In this document: piece after piece, positions 10,345 to 21,258 of the stretch
Layout of the letters: every line of letters begins with the position of its first letter
Numbering within the stretch: the first letter of the stretch is position 1
Source of the DNA: Anthopleura xanthogrammica
Lineage: Eukaryota > Cnidaria > Anthozoa > Actiniaria > Actiniidae
Assembly: GCA_964019055.1 (NCBI GenBank)
Contig: OZ025207.1
Span: 785,001 to 849,000, forward strand
DNA: 64,000 bases
Direction: 5' to 3'
The notes under the pieces: model-generated
Told to the model about the DNA's origin: nothing
The model's input: only the letters and a program-made list of their open reading frames with translations
Databases searched by the model: none
Position numbers and translations under genes: made by a program

Positions 10345-11063
10345 TACTCCCATATCATGTATGTATCTATTTTGGACAAGTCACATATTTTAGATATTAA
10401 GCCCGTTGCAGCACTATGCAATTCAGCTCAACTTAGAGGGTAATGTATGAAATGTCCATCATTAAATTTGATGAATTACTTTGAAAAAACATTTACGATG
10501 TGCTGTTCATACATTTTACATGTTGAAAGGAAAATACCACTGTCATTCATTTATCCAGTAAAGTCATATGAGCATGGCCTTACACGTAATTTAAATAGCA
10601 TGCTATTAGATGCAAACCTTTGTCTCCTTTTGGTGTTTTGCATCTAATAAACACTATAAGTACTAAATAGTTGTGCCCTATATACATAATTGATAATACA
10701 ATGAAATGAACAAAAACATTTTTATATAGGCATGACAAGTAAGGAGCTGCATGGAAGTATAAATTAATTAAATCTTGGTCTTTTAGATGGACTTTGAACA
10801 TGCTGGTCTTTTCTTGAATTGTATTCGTTTAGGTGTCTTTGACTGTAAATACATTTAAAAAATAGTTTTTTATAACCATGATTAAGTTAAAGATCATTTG
10901 GAAGTTAAATTACTGCAAGTGTCAAAACAATTTGCAAAAAAAAGTTGAAGGGAGTATTTCATTCAATCCTTCAACCTCCTCTTGGTATTTTTTTAACACT
11001 TAATGTAACTTGGGCTTCACGGTTGATCTCTCAAAGTGTGTCTTTATTTTTTTCAACATATTG
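10345..11063. other. Intergenic AT-rich sequence
   Basis: I see no supported gene, repeat or RNA here. Contains a short inverted pair TAGATGCAAA / TTTGCATCTA at about 10607-10648. Confidence 0.4.
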
Positions 11064-11599
11064 CTATTGAATGTCAAGGAATATGAAGTTATATCTTTCA
11101 AATAAAGGTAATTTCAAATAAAGGTCCTTCTCCTCTACATCTGTGGGTGTTGATGGCTCGAACATATTTACAAAAGCAGATAATTATGTAGCAAACAGCA
11201 TTGCTTCATTCTCGGGTTGAGGTGGAGACTCTTTACTGAAGAATGTTACCTGCAATATGAGTATGGAAATTGTATTAAGTGGTTGTCATTGCCTTTAAAT
11301 TGTATATGAAGGATTCTTAAATACCTGGCATTTATTTCCAGGGATAATGAAGGTTTCAATCTTTCCAATGCTACTGTCCTTCAGCTTTTATGCAACTGTC
11401 TTTGCAAGTTCCTTACCACTCTCGTTGAACGATTTCCTAAACAGGCTCTTTTGTGTTAAGAGGCTGAAGGAAACAACTTTACCAGGATGAAGCAATAGGG
11501 GCTTGATAAGATGATGTTATGGATGCAGAACCAATTCTGGAGCTTCTCCTTCTCCTTGTACTTTGCTTTCTTCATTCATTTTCTTTTTATTAAGCACAC
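11064..11599 (-). pseudogene. Decayed two-exon gene of unknown family
   Basis: Exon a (11599-11325) and exon b (11249-11064) are linked by a good donor (TGCCAG|GTATTT) and acceptor (ATATTGCAG|GTAAC) in the same phase. The conceptual protein is polar and lysine-rich in exon a (SLFRKSFNESGKELAKTVA, IETFIIPGNKC) and ends SAFVNMFEPSTPTDVEEKD and further on a short hydrophobic tail. Two in-frame TAA codons interrupt exon a and one interrupts exon b, so it is not translatable as read. Orientation and style match the neighbouring minus-strand genes. I do not recognise the family; the stops could instead mean a wrong exon model. Confidence 0.4.
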
Positions 11600-11659
11600 C
11601 TGCATACAAGGATAGGTAGTAATATGGTTTCGAGTTCAATTTGTACGAAACCCGAGGAG

Positions 11660-11791
11660 GGCCTTCCGACTTCCGACTTCCGACTTCCTACTTCCAACTT
11701 CCCACTTCCCACTTCCCACTTCCGACTTCCGACTTCGGACCTCCTACTTCGGACTTCCTACTTCCGACTTCGGACTTCCGACTTCGGACTT
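11660..11791. repeat. ACTTCCG 7-bp array with an ETS-like motif in each unit
   Basis: About 18 head-to-tail units of ACTTCCG, with ACTTCCC, ACTTCCT and ACTTCGG variants. Read on the other strand each intact unit is CGGAAGT, the core bound by ETS factors such as GABP. It lies between the decayed gene on its left and a short plus-strand open frame starting at 11877. It may be a promoter-proximal binding array or a neutral microsatellite. Confidence 0.85.
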
Positions 11792-11876
11792 CAAATTTTA
11801 GTTGAATGACGATAGTTTAGTCACATGACGTGAAAAAGAAAAACGAGGCGAACTAGAGGGTGGAAAGCCAGACGTT

Positions 11877-12089
11877 ATGTTTTTTACGCCTGAAATGTAT
11901 GGGACACACGACTACTGTGTACCAGTAAATGCCGAGGATGTCAATACATGCAAACAGTTGTATACCGTGGATTGTGACTACTACAGCAAAGATATTGAGG
12001 AGCTTGTATAGTTAATCAAACCAGACTATGCGCAACCTTGTAGCGAAGCTCAAGCTCTTAAACTGGCCAGATTTGGACATGAGAAATAA
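11877..12089 (+). pseudogene. Short ORF interrupted by one TAG
   Basis: An ATG at 11877 opens a frame of 44 codons (MFFTPEMYGTHDYCVPVNAE at its start) to a TAG at 12009-12011. The same frame then continues for 25 codons (LIKPDYAQPCSEAQALKLAR) to TAA at 12087. A CAG-to-TAG change would explain the break. It begins about 85 bp after the ACTTCCG array. No family recognised; the coding status is uncertain. Confidence 0.3.
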
Positions 12090-12869
12090 ATACGACCGCA
12101 GCTATGATGTTAAACAAACGCGAAATTCAACTCCACTACAAACTGTTATCAACAAGCAAATTAGTTTTATTAAAGTTCTTTTTAACGATCTATTTTTATT
12201 AGAAGTGAGCTTGGAAAATGATCCGTCACTTCTAAGGGATTTTAATTTAACGTATTTTAAGAACAACAACTCATGAAGAACGCCCAGCATACTGAGTTTC
12301 AATTCAGAAATTCAAATTGAAACAAACTGCGATGGCAGATAACGGGTAGCCCGAGAAATCAGCCGTCTGATTTAGCTCAGTCCCTGAGTTTGCGAAAAGC
12401 TGTTTTCTCTGGCTATTATTTCTATTTGACATTTTAGTAATGAACTTTATATAACCATTTCAAAAAGCATTCCCGCTCAGACAGATGATGATATGAGTGT
12501 TATCATCAGAAAGTAGAAACATTTTTCATTATTAGTGTAAATACTAACATTTATTTAGTTTTGTATAAAAATCGAACAATATAGCACTAAGGTTTATTGG
12601 ACGATGTTGACAAAAGTGTGCGTTGTTATTCATAAGTTATAATTAATAATTTCTGATTCACAACTTATGAAAACAGTTATATGAAATTACCTAAAGATCG
12701 ATCTCTTACTTCAGCAAACAAACTAGTTTTGTGAATGTCTTTCTACTAAACTCAAATTAATCCTAAAATTAGAACAAATTGGCTGTTATTGGGTAGTAGC
12801 CGCGTGCACGCTTTACACCCATTAGTGCTGACATATAAAATAAAAAAATAAACTTTTTCATGGGTATAG
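12090..12869. other. AT-rich sequence without a supported gene
   Basis: The plus-strand open stretch at 12028-12276 and its minus-strand counterpart are unrecognised and overlap each other. Nothing else stands out. Confidence 0.35.
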
Positions 12870-13764
12870 TGCAACAACTTTTGACTTTTCTCGTCTAAGT
12901 GCTGTTTATGTGAATTTGTCCCTGGTAGCCGAGATAGCTCTTTTGTCTTAGCACCATCTCCACTTATCTGGATGTTTATTTTTTCTGTTGTGAGGTTATC
13001 AATCTAAAGTAAAAAGTGTAAAGAAAATTGTTCTTAGAATCAGAAGTGATTTAAATTTTCATCTCATGTGTTTAATAAAACAAACTGTCTGACTGACTGA
13101 CTTACCAGATGAGACCTTATTCTTGTCTTTAATTCATTTTGAATGTTAAGCTGAGCTCCCTCAGCTGTTCCTGGGGTACGAGTTACATGGCACAATTGAT
13201 CCAGCTTATCTTTACATTGTCTAATAAGATAGCTCCGAGGAAGACTATCACCTCCTGATGTCATTGTCAGCTCATGATATGCAGCATTGCTTATACAAAA
13301 CTTGCCTGTCAAAAAGAGCACACTCCTGACTTTCTCCTGATCTACTTCACACAGGTCCTTATATGACTTGTTTGCATTTTCTGCTGATCGGTAGTCTAAT
13401 TTGTACTCTTCTCCCTTGTCATCTTTGAAGCTTGCTGACTGTAGGTCTAGACCAAAGGTCTTAGCAAACCACAGTGATTTTTGAACTGCTGTCTTAAGCT
13501 CCCTAAGCTTTCGTCGTTTCTGTCAGTTTTTTACTTCAGCTATCTTCTTCACTTTGTATGTAAAATTCTCTTCATTTAACTTTTCAAGATATTGATGAAG
13601 ATGGACATTTTCCTTCTCAAGCCAATCAATATCATCATTTGTAGATTGCAATACTTTTTGCATCTCCTCATTTTGTGCATTTTCTATTTGCAGCTGCTGG
13701 TATAAATCCTCACATTTCTTTTCAAGGGTTAAGTTCTTTTTTTTCTGTGCTTGGAGTTTTTGCA
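12870..13764 (-). pseudogene. Decayed composite gene, 3' part: coiled coil and CISNAAYHEL-type region
   Basis: An exon from 13764 (acceptor TTTTTTTGTCAG|TGCAA) to 13106 (donor CATCTG|GTAAGT) encodes a coiled coil (KKCEDLYQQLQIENAQNEEM). After a single in-frame TGA near 13525 the same frame continues with RRKLRELKTAVQKSLWFAK and CISNAAYHELTMTSGGDSLP. The stop falls where CGA-to-TGA decay of an arginine is likely. The next exon starts at 13003 (acceptor TTTACTTTAG|ATTGAT) in matching phase and contains KINIQISGDGAKTKEL. I recognise the style as a protein family repeated in marine invertebrate genomes but cannot name it. The order and shared strand suggest that it belongs with the MULE-like fragment upstream. 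Confidence 0.5.
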
Positions 13765-13765
13765 C

Positions 13766-14510
13766 TGACAAAAAAAAGAACAATCTAACAATCCGACAAT
13801 CTCTCCAAGGCCATCCCCGTCAATGCACAGCATCGACAAGTATTATCTCTGGAAACTTTTCAAACATATTCTTCATGTATCTGTCCTGGTAAAATATCCC
13901 TTCATAAAAAATATTTTCTTCATCAACTATAACCTCTGTGGTTGAACTGGGTTGCTTGTTCAGGTGATCGATAACGTTTTCTATGTTGTTTCTGTCAACT
14001 TCCTTTCTTGTTTTCTGTTGTCTGTTGGAAATGTCTTTTAATGTCACCTTTCGTCCTGTTGTTTCTTTTTGTTGCAAAAGTTTAGCATTTACCTGAAGCT
14101 TAATTGCTGCCTCAATGTCTTCTGCATTCTCCTTGACCCTCGAGGCTCTTTGCAGAGGAAGGTGCTCATAAAACTCCTTGCTTAGAACATGACTGTGCCC
14201 TTCTTTAACCCGAATGACTTTCAGATATTGCCCATCTGGTGACAAAATCAAATAAAACTCAAATTGGCATTCTTGACGGACTGTTTTAGTTTTCCTTAGT
14301 CTTTCGCGACGATTTCTTTCCATCAAATTTGCAAGCCAATTTCAAAGAGTAGTATTTCTAAGATGGTTTGGCGAAGGCTACAAGGTTAGGGACACGCTTT
14401 GCAGCAGCTTCTAAACACCTGACATCCTTTTTCCAGAGTTCACAAAAGTTAAGCTCTTCATACTCCGCTTTCAACCTTTCAAGTTCATCGAAGTCGTAAA
14501 TTGCCTGACC
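13766..14510 (-). pseudogene. MULE/ZSWIM3-like transposase fragment, frameshifted
   Basis: In three reading-frame pieces the region reads like the N-terminal half of a MULE-superfamily (ZSWIM3-like) transposase. It has FDELERLKAEYEELNFCELW, then KKDVRCLEAAAKRVPN, then KYYSLKLACKFDGK. A frameshift follows, then CQFEFYLILSPDGQYLKVIR with GHSHVLSKEFYEHLP, then PEIILVDA holding the first DDE aspartate. After VDA a deletion and frameshift lead to LCIDGDGLGEIVGLL, the next conserved strand. A TAG interrupts the frame before KYYSL. The C-terminal DDE half and SWIM zinc finger are absent. Clearly inactive. MULE enzymes cut and paste DNA transposons; some ZSWIM genes are domesticated copies. Confidence 0.7.
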
Positions 14511-14517
14511 CTATTTT

Positions 14518-15850
14518 CTAATTTGCGACACTGTTGATATTACCTGTCGTTGATGTTCTAATAGAGCGAGGACCATTGCCTTCACTTGTAGGTGTGGTTC
14601 TGTTATCATCGATGTCTTCAGGAGTCGTTGATGTTCTACGAGTAGAGCGAGGACCATTGCCTTCACTTGTAGGTGGGGTTCTGTTGTTTTCGATGTCTTC
14701 AGGAGTTGTTGGCTGAACAGGGATTTCTTCGTCAACAGATTCTTCATCAGAAATGAGTACGACGTTAGAGACACGAGGCGTTTGGCGTTTGTGGCTTTTA
14801 GGCTGGAGGCGTTTGTGGGGTGGTGAACGTTTCACGTACTCAATGCCAATCGGGGACACGTCGATGGAACCTTCCAATAGCCACAAAATCACGGCGTATC
14901 TCAAAAAATCTGAATGGCTTGAAATGTTTAACATCCACCTCAAACTTGCGTCGCGCTTCATGAATCTATCACTCCAAAGTTCAGTTGCAGCACAAGCAAT
15001 TCCACCAAGAATGATAACAGCAACTCCTCATACATTGGCACATGTTTGTATAGGGATGCTTTTGTAGCATTTCTTGGAACAAACATGATGACCAATCCTT
15101 TCATTGACATGCGCTTGTGCAATCATGGTCTTCGCAAACTTGTAGGTCTTAAGCACTTCCTGATAAATAGCAGTTACAAAAGGTGCAACTAGTGCCTTTA
15201 AATTGGAAGGCATTGCCCAGCAACTGGTGTCACAGTAGCACCATTTGTTCTTTGTCAAGTCCACAAAGAGCAATGTCCAATATCTTCTAAAGAAAGAAGC
15301 AATTGAATCAAGAATAAGCTGGGTATTCTCTAAAATGGAACAGCAAATGCAAGCTTTATGAGATTCATGTTTGTTGATTAAGGATGGCTTTAACCGCTTA
15401 AGGTACACTTGCCTCATTGTTTTATTTAATTTAAGGAATAATTGTACATAAAGTCTTTGCAGCCAGCCTGCTGTAATCAACAATTCAGCCTTGCATGCTA
15501 GATCATGTTTAACTTATTATTATTTTCGAATTATCACATTTCGAATTTAAAATTTTACCTTCTCTCAAAAAATGAAGAGGGCTAGAGTAACATATATATG
15601 AAAAAACGTTATTAAGATAGGAAGCCAATTGATGTAGAACTTCAAGTTAGTGTGCATGCACTAATTCTTCCTTAAACACATTTTTTATACATACCTAATT
15701 GTTGAATCCCAGAGAGACCAGGGAGAGAGTCTCCTAAAAACCAAAGGCATCAATGTAGGGAAAAATTTCTTGTTGTGACTGTAATTCTCACTTAAGCACT
15801 TGCATTCTGTTGCCTTTTACATACCTGTATCCCAGAGGGACTACAGTCTC
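14518..15850 (-). pseudogene. Decayed composite gene, 5' part: micro-exons and Cys-rich region
   Basis: The main exon starts at 15470 (acceptor TTGATTACAG|CAGGC) and reads to 15028, where TGA replaces an expected CGA. The same frame continues as GVAVIILGGIACAATELWSD and then SFDV-like text (WLLEGSIDVSPIGIEYVKR) to a stop at 14518. It contains a cysteine pair region (KACICCSILEN) and HHVCSKKCYKSIP. Two tandem 25-residue repeats (TTPEDI..NRT.PTSEGNGPRS) occur near the end. Upstream are two very similar micro-exons, 15850-15825 and 15733-15695; the latter joins the main exon in phase. The family is not recognised. It lies head to tail with the MULE fragment and may be the front of the same protein. 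Probably not functional. Confidence 0.5.
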
Positions 15851-15857
15851 CTAAAAA

Positions 15858-16557
15858 CAAAAGACACAAATGTAGAAACTTTACTTAAGCACTAGCATTA
15901 TATTTTTCTTGGAAAGTCATTGACTCCAAATTTATATTCTCATCATGATCAAATAAAGTCTGTATGGGGTAAAATATTTTACATATAGAGAAACCATATA
16001 GTCTGCCCTTTTTCATTCAACAAATTAAATGTGTATCTGTATGTCAATTATTATCAAAAAAGCTTAAATAGTCATGACTGATTTCTTTGATTGCCTTGCT
16101 ACAATGATAAACGTTTGGTTGATGCCTATGTAACTCAATGTCAGGAGTTTAGCCAAATTGCTGCCTACATCAAGCAATAACTTTTTTGACATTGTTGAAT
16201 TTGATTTTCTCCTTGCCCTCACTTACAATCATAAATTTTTTTTGTTAATGAGCTTAACAGCAACAACTTTTGTAAGTTGTTTCTTGTTTAGGCTTTTCAA
16301 AAGTGATACTTGCCCACCTAATGTTTTGAAAATTTTTACCAGAACTTCTCTGGACACATAATAATGATGATAATATAATTATAGCTTTACACAAAGTCTC
16401 AAAGCTTTACAAAAATCCTAATGGAATATTGAAAATAACAATGTGTAAATACAAAAAAGATATATTAAACATCTAGTTATTAAAAAATTAAAATAGCAGT
16501 ACTATATCAATTAAGCTATGTATATTCAAGAAAGTCTAATAAATAACATTATAGTTC
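15858..16557. other. AT-rich sequence without a supported gene
   Basis: Presumed upstream region of the decayed composite gene. No clear promoter motif or repeat seen. Confidence 0.35.
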
Positions 16558-16894
16558 CTAGTTTAATAAAGAATTCAGGATCTGTGAGGCAGCTACACGT
16601 TCGATGACTTTGGAGAGTAAGTGACATTTATGATGGATGATAGCTTGAATACTCCTCATGATCAGCAGATTGTTTCTTGATATGCGGACGAAACACACCT
16701 TTCTTGAGTGCAGCAGGAAAAACATCCGATGATAGTGATGCATTAACGATGGTTGTTAACGATGGGACTAAGTCTAAGGCTTTTACGATGTGTCTGTACC
16801 CATCATTGAACTGTGCCACCCCTGTCGCCGTACGTAAGTCACTACTCTCAGACCCACCGTAGTGACGAAATTTAAATGCTTTTGAACCTATCAT
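16558..16894 (-). pseudogene. Non-LTR retrotransposon reverse transcriptase fragment
   Basis: Two overlapping minus-strand frames together read like the start of a LINE reverse transcriptase domain. The pieces are LVPSLTTIVNASLSSDVFPA, LKKGVFRPHIKKQSADHEEY and, after a frameshift, LSKVIERVAASQILNSLLN. These correspond to RT motifs 0-1, which precede the catalytic palm. The fragment is about 110 residues and lacks the YADD region, endonuclease and 3' tail. CR1/Jockey-like by style; the exact clade cannot be set by eye. Confidence 0.75.
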
Positions 16895-17599
16895 GCTTTT
16901 TACGTATTCGTTGCGCTAGGACGACCCCACTGGTGCAAAGTTTTTCACTGCCGCTTCGGTCAGGAAAGGCTTAAACAACAAATAATTGTTATTATTTTAA
17001 TAATATTATTGTTACTGTTATTAATATTACCTTAAGATCTTTTCCATATGAAAGGTCACCATGGCAATAATTCAGAGGATTTTTTTGTATTTACACAAAT
17101 CTTTGCACAGGTTGTGCTCACCAAAAGCATGTGGCACTATACATGTCAAGCTTTCTAGCAGATAGGATGGTTGGCCTTTGTTTACCTAGATACAGTAGGT
17201 AAAGCACATTTGAAAGTAGGCAATAATAATCGGATTCAGGCCCTTCACTTATGATCTAACTGTGTATAGCCATGACCCCAAAGTGCGACTGGCGTGGTTT
17301 ATATGTTGCTCCATTTTTCTACTTCATATGTGACTAGCGTATTGAGCCGACTTTCAGTAGTGCTGCTACAAAGGTGGAGTAGGATACACCCTGTTCGACT
17401 TCATCAGTGAAAAGCTGAACAGCAACACTTGATTCCATGCTTTTCGAAGAGCCTTGATGGTTTTTCCTACAGTCATGTGCAACAAACCATGCATGATGCA
17501 AAGAAATCCGATGTTGTGCTGAACTGTTGACAATGCAAATCCAAAAGTACCGAATCATCGAAAACTTTGACATGGCTTTAATAATTACTCAAAATTGTG
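16895..17599. other. Unannotated AT-rich sequence left of the minisatellite
   Basis: No gene supported. Contains a TTATTATTTTAATAATATTA stretch near 16990. The frame at 17334-17573 (minus) is unrecognised. Confidence 0.35.
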
Positions 17600-19354
17600 T
17601 TTATTTTAGGCAGCCTTGATAGATTTTTCCTGGTAAAAACCCTGGAAAAAAGTTCCCCATATCGCTAGAACCATAAAAGAGGGTCGTTTGCATATATTTT
17701 TGCAGCTAAAAGCCCAGGAAAAATTCCCCATATCGGTAAAACCATTAAACGAGGGTCGTTTGCATAGATTTTTCAGCTAAAAGCCCAGGAAAAACGTTCC
17801 TCATATCAGTAGAACCATAAAAGATGGTCGTTTGCATACATTTGTATACAAAAAAGAAAGGGTCGTTTGCATAGACTTTTCCAGCTAAAAATCTTGGTAA
17901 AAAGTTCCCCATATCGTTATAAACATAAAAGAAGGTCGTTTGCATGGATTTTTCAAGGAAAAAAAAACAAGAAAAAAGTTCCCCATTCTAGTAGAACAAT
18001 AAACGAGTGTCGTTTGCATAGATTTTTCCAGCTAAAAACCTTGGAAAACAATTTGACATTTTGCTAGAACCAAACAAGAGGGTCTTTTGCAAAGATGTTT
18101 CCAAGCAAAAACCTTGAAAAAAAAATTTGACATTTTGCTACAACCATACAAGAGGGTCGTTTGCAAAGATTTTTTCAAGCCAAAAACCTTGAAAAAAAAT
18201 TCGACATTTTGCTAGAACCATACCCGACGGTCGTTTGCATAGATTCTTCCTGCCTAAAACCTTGGAAAAAAATTCTACATTTTTGCTAGAGCCATACAAG
18301 AGGGTCAATCGCATAGATGTTTCGAGCTAAAAACGCTGGAAAATATTTTCCCATATCGGTAGAACCATAAAAGAGGGTTGTTTGCATAGATTTTCCCAGG
18401 AAAAAAAAACAGGAAAAAAGTTACCCATTTCAGTAGAACCATAAAGAAGTGTCGTTTGCATAGATTTTTCAAGCTAAACCCTGGAAAAAAGTTCTTCATA
18501 TCGTTAGAACCATACAAGAAGGTTGTTTGCATAGATTTTTCAAGCTAAACCCTGGAAAAAAGTTCTTCATATCAGTAGAACCATACAAGAAGGTCGTTTG
18601 CATAGATTTTTCCAGCTAAAAACCAAGGAAAAAAGCTCCCTATATCGATAGAACCATAAACGAAAGTCGTTTGCATAGATTTTTCAAGCTAAACCCTGGA
18701 AAAAAATTATTCATAACGGTAGAACCATAAAAGAAGGTCGTTTGCATAGATTTTTCCAGATAAAAACCCAGGTAAAAAGTTCCCCATATCGGTAGAACTA
18801 TAGATTGGTGCACCCAAAAACCCTGGAAAAAAATTGACATTTTCCTAGAACCATACAAGAGGGTTGTTTGCAAAGATTGTTGCATCCAAAAACCCTGAAA
18901 AAAATTGACATTTCCCTAGAACCATAAAAGAGTGTCGTTTGCAAAGATTGTTCCAGCTAAACCCTGGAAAAAAATTCTTCATATCGGTAGAACAATAAAA
19001 GAGGGTCGTTTGCATAGATTTTTCCAGATAAAAACCAAGGAAAAAAGCTCCCCATATCGATAGAACCATAAGAGAGGGTCGTTTGCATAGATTTTTCTAG
19101 ATATAATTCCTGGAAAAAAGTTCCCCATATCGGTAGAACTATAGATTGGTGCAGCCAAAAACCCTGGAAAACATTTGACATTTTCCTAGAACCATACAAG
19201 AGGGTTGTTTGCAAAGATTGTTGCAGCCAAAAACCTTGGAAAAAAATCGACATTTTGCTAGAACCAAACAAGATGGTCGTTGGAAAAGATTTGTCCTGGT
19301 AAAAACCCTGGAAAAAAGTTCCCTATATCGGTAGAACCATAAAAGAGGGTCCTT
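17600..19354. repeat. 73-bp minisatellite array, left block
   Basis: About two dozen diverged units of roughly 73 bp. The typical unit reads AGAACCATAAAAGAGGGTCG, TTTGCATAGATTTTTCCAGC, TAAAAACCCTGGAAAAAAGT, TCCCCATATCGGT. Inner variants use ATTGTTGCAGCC and GACATTTTGCTAG, hinting at subfamilies. The long repetitive frames through it (for example 18957-19271) are not genes. The array resumes at 20206 and 27725 after two insertions. Confidence 0.95.
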
Positions 19355-19356
19355 TG

Positions 19357-20205
19357 TGTAAAGATCTATGCTTTATTCTACAAACATGCGAACCAGCCAC
19401 GAGGCTTTACAAGCGATCCCGGATGTAGACACAGGGAGCCCGCATCATTACATCCTCCCTTTTCTAAAGCTTTTCATACAAGCGACAACAGCATAGTAAC
19501 AACAATGTGACAACAACGCAATGGTTGATTAACGTTCTCAAATTGTTCAGTCAACAAGTTCACTTAACGCTTAACATAATCATTCATCCAAAATGGCTCT
19601 TTCTTGTCTCTTCCACTTCTTTTCGTAAAGGTACATCAGGTTGCTCAGCTACGTTGAGGTCCTCATCCAGTTCTACGTCATCTAAGTCCAGTTGATCTGG
19701 AGCATCTTTGGCAGTTTCGCCGATTGGCAAAAGCTGCTGTCGATTTCTTCGATCAGTCTGTCCTTGCTCCGTCTTTACCTCATACGATCTTGGGGAAGCT
19801 AGTCCCTTTACCACTGTGGCTCTTGTTCCCCATACTCTATCCTTCCTCAGACGAACTACATTACCTGTTTTGAGAGGGGGGTGCTCAACTGTCCCTCGAT
19901 CATAGTAGGCAGCCTGAGTACGCTGCTGCTGACTCTTATATACTCTTATATACTCTTAGTGACAGCGCTCAGCCTTTTGTTGACCTCCCTTCCATCGTAC
20001 AGTGTGTCAGATGGCGACGTTTGATGTTCGAATCCATACCCTCTTGCAAACTCTGCGAACTCTACGCTCGAGAACTGAGGTCTGTTGTCAGTCCTAACCA
20101 CTAGTGGGATTCCATGACGAGCAAATATGCTCTCCATCTGCAGTATAACAGAGGTACTTGTTGTGCTAGTGAAGAGACTCGTTTCAGGGAAGTTACTGCA
20201 ATAAT
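19357..20205 (-). mobile_element. Ty3/gypsy retrotransposon remnant: integrase pieces and 3' LTR
   Basis: Minus-strand order from 20205: part of an integrase core (MESIFARHGIPLVVRTDNR, PQFSSVEFAEFARGYGFEHQ) with the second catalytic Asp in RTDNRPQF and a probable third-position Glu in GREVNKR. It then breaks off near 19950. After a TATATACTCTTA repeat comes the integrase C-terminus (VEHPPLKTGNVVRLRKDRVW, KGLASPRSYEVKTEQG) with an acidic tail. A polypurine tract AGAAAAGGGAGGA precedes TGTAATGATGCG, which starts a short LTR (19452-19357, ending TTTACA) with an internal AATAAA. The 5' two thirds of the element are missing, a block of integrase is deleted, and the usual DNG glycine is R. Defective. 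Confidence 0.85.
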
Positions 20206-20714
20206 CGTTGGAAAAAAGGTCCCTATATCGGTAGAACCATAAAAGAGGGTCCTTTACATAGATTTTTCCAGCTATGAACGAAGGAAAAAAGTTACCCATA
20301 TTGGTAGAACCATAAAAAGTTCATGTGCATAGATTTTTCTAGCTAAAAACCCTGGAAAAAAGTTCCCTATATGATTAGAACCATAGAAGAGGGTCGTTTC
20401 CATAGATTTTTCCAGCTAAAAAGCTTGGAAAAAAGGATCGTTTCCATAGATTGTTCCAGCTAAAAATCCATGAACAAATTTCCCCATATTGGCAGAACCA
20501 TAAAAGAGGGTCGTTTGCATAGATTTTTCCAGCTATGAACAAAGGAAAAAAGTTACCCAAATTGGTAGAACCATAAAAGTTCATGTGCATAGATTTTTCC
20601 AGCTATCAACCCTGGAAAAACGTTCCCTATATCGGTAGAACCATAAAAGAGGGTCGTTTACATACATTTTTTCAGCCATGAACGAAGGAAAAAAGTTACC
20701 CATATTGGTAGAAC
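20206..20714. repeat. 73-bp minisatellite array, middle block
   Basis: Same unit as the left block, with variants CTATGAACGAAGGAAAAAAG. It ends exactly at GTAGAAC, where the BEL element begins, so the array was the insertion target. Confidence 0.95.
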
Positions 20715-21103
20715 TGTAGAGGCTACATAAATGGGTCGCCGTGGTGAGTCACGAGGCTTCAAACTCGGCTTATAAACTCACGATCTTTAATCTGTATTTC
20801 AAACCGTTTCACAACCGGTGAAAACCTAAAACACACATAACACACAAATAAAAACATTACAAACATGAATACACGAAAACTAAAGCAAACGGAAGCAAAA
20901 TAAAGCGAAAAAAGACACGGAAACTCACCAATATGACAACCACGGCAAACATGACCTCGTGGCACACACACAACGCGCAAAGCAACATGGGACACGTAAA
21001 ACACGGAACAAGATACACACTGACATGGACACGGGACTCACGGAACAAAATGAAAACGATAAATAAAACGAACTAACAAGCTTGTTGAGGATAAGCCTCA
21101 ACA
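20715..21103 (-). repeat. BEL 3' LTR
   Basis: 389 bp, identical by eye to 27331-27719. In element orientation it starts TGTTGAGGCTTATCC and ends GCCTCTACA. Open frames in it are shadows duplicated in the other LTR. Confidence 0.95.
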
Positions 21104-21116
21104 TCCTGGGGGGCCA
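21104..21116 (-). other. Candidate BEL polypurine tract
   Basis: GGCCCCCCAGGA immediately before the 3' LTR on the minus strand, the usual position for plus-strand priming; GGCCCCC-type tracts are typical of BEL elements. Confidence 0.5.
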
Positions 21117-21258
21117 GGCTGAGCTAACTCCTTAAACAAATAAACTTCAACGGTAAATGTTCAGTGTTCTAAGCTGATACAACGTTCATGGTAAACATCA
21201 GTTCTCGTAACTGTATGGATTGAGACTTCATAGCCATTGCTACAGTTCATGTAGTTCG

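Noticed and set aside
12028..12302. Overlapping plus (82-codon) and minus (66-codon) frames
   Set aside because: No family, splice site or composition support for either strand.
14534..15067. Plus-strand frames with GPLPSLVG repeats
   Set aside because: Antisense to the tandem 25-residue repeats of the decayed composite gene.
17745..20590. Many 60-100 codon frames with MQTTFFYGS or LAGKIYANDPLL
   Set aside because: Each is the 73-bp minisatellite read through; they recur with the unit and have no independent sequence.
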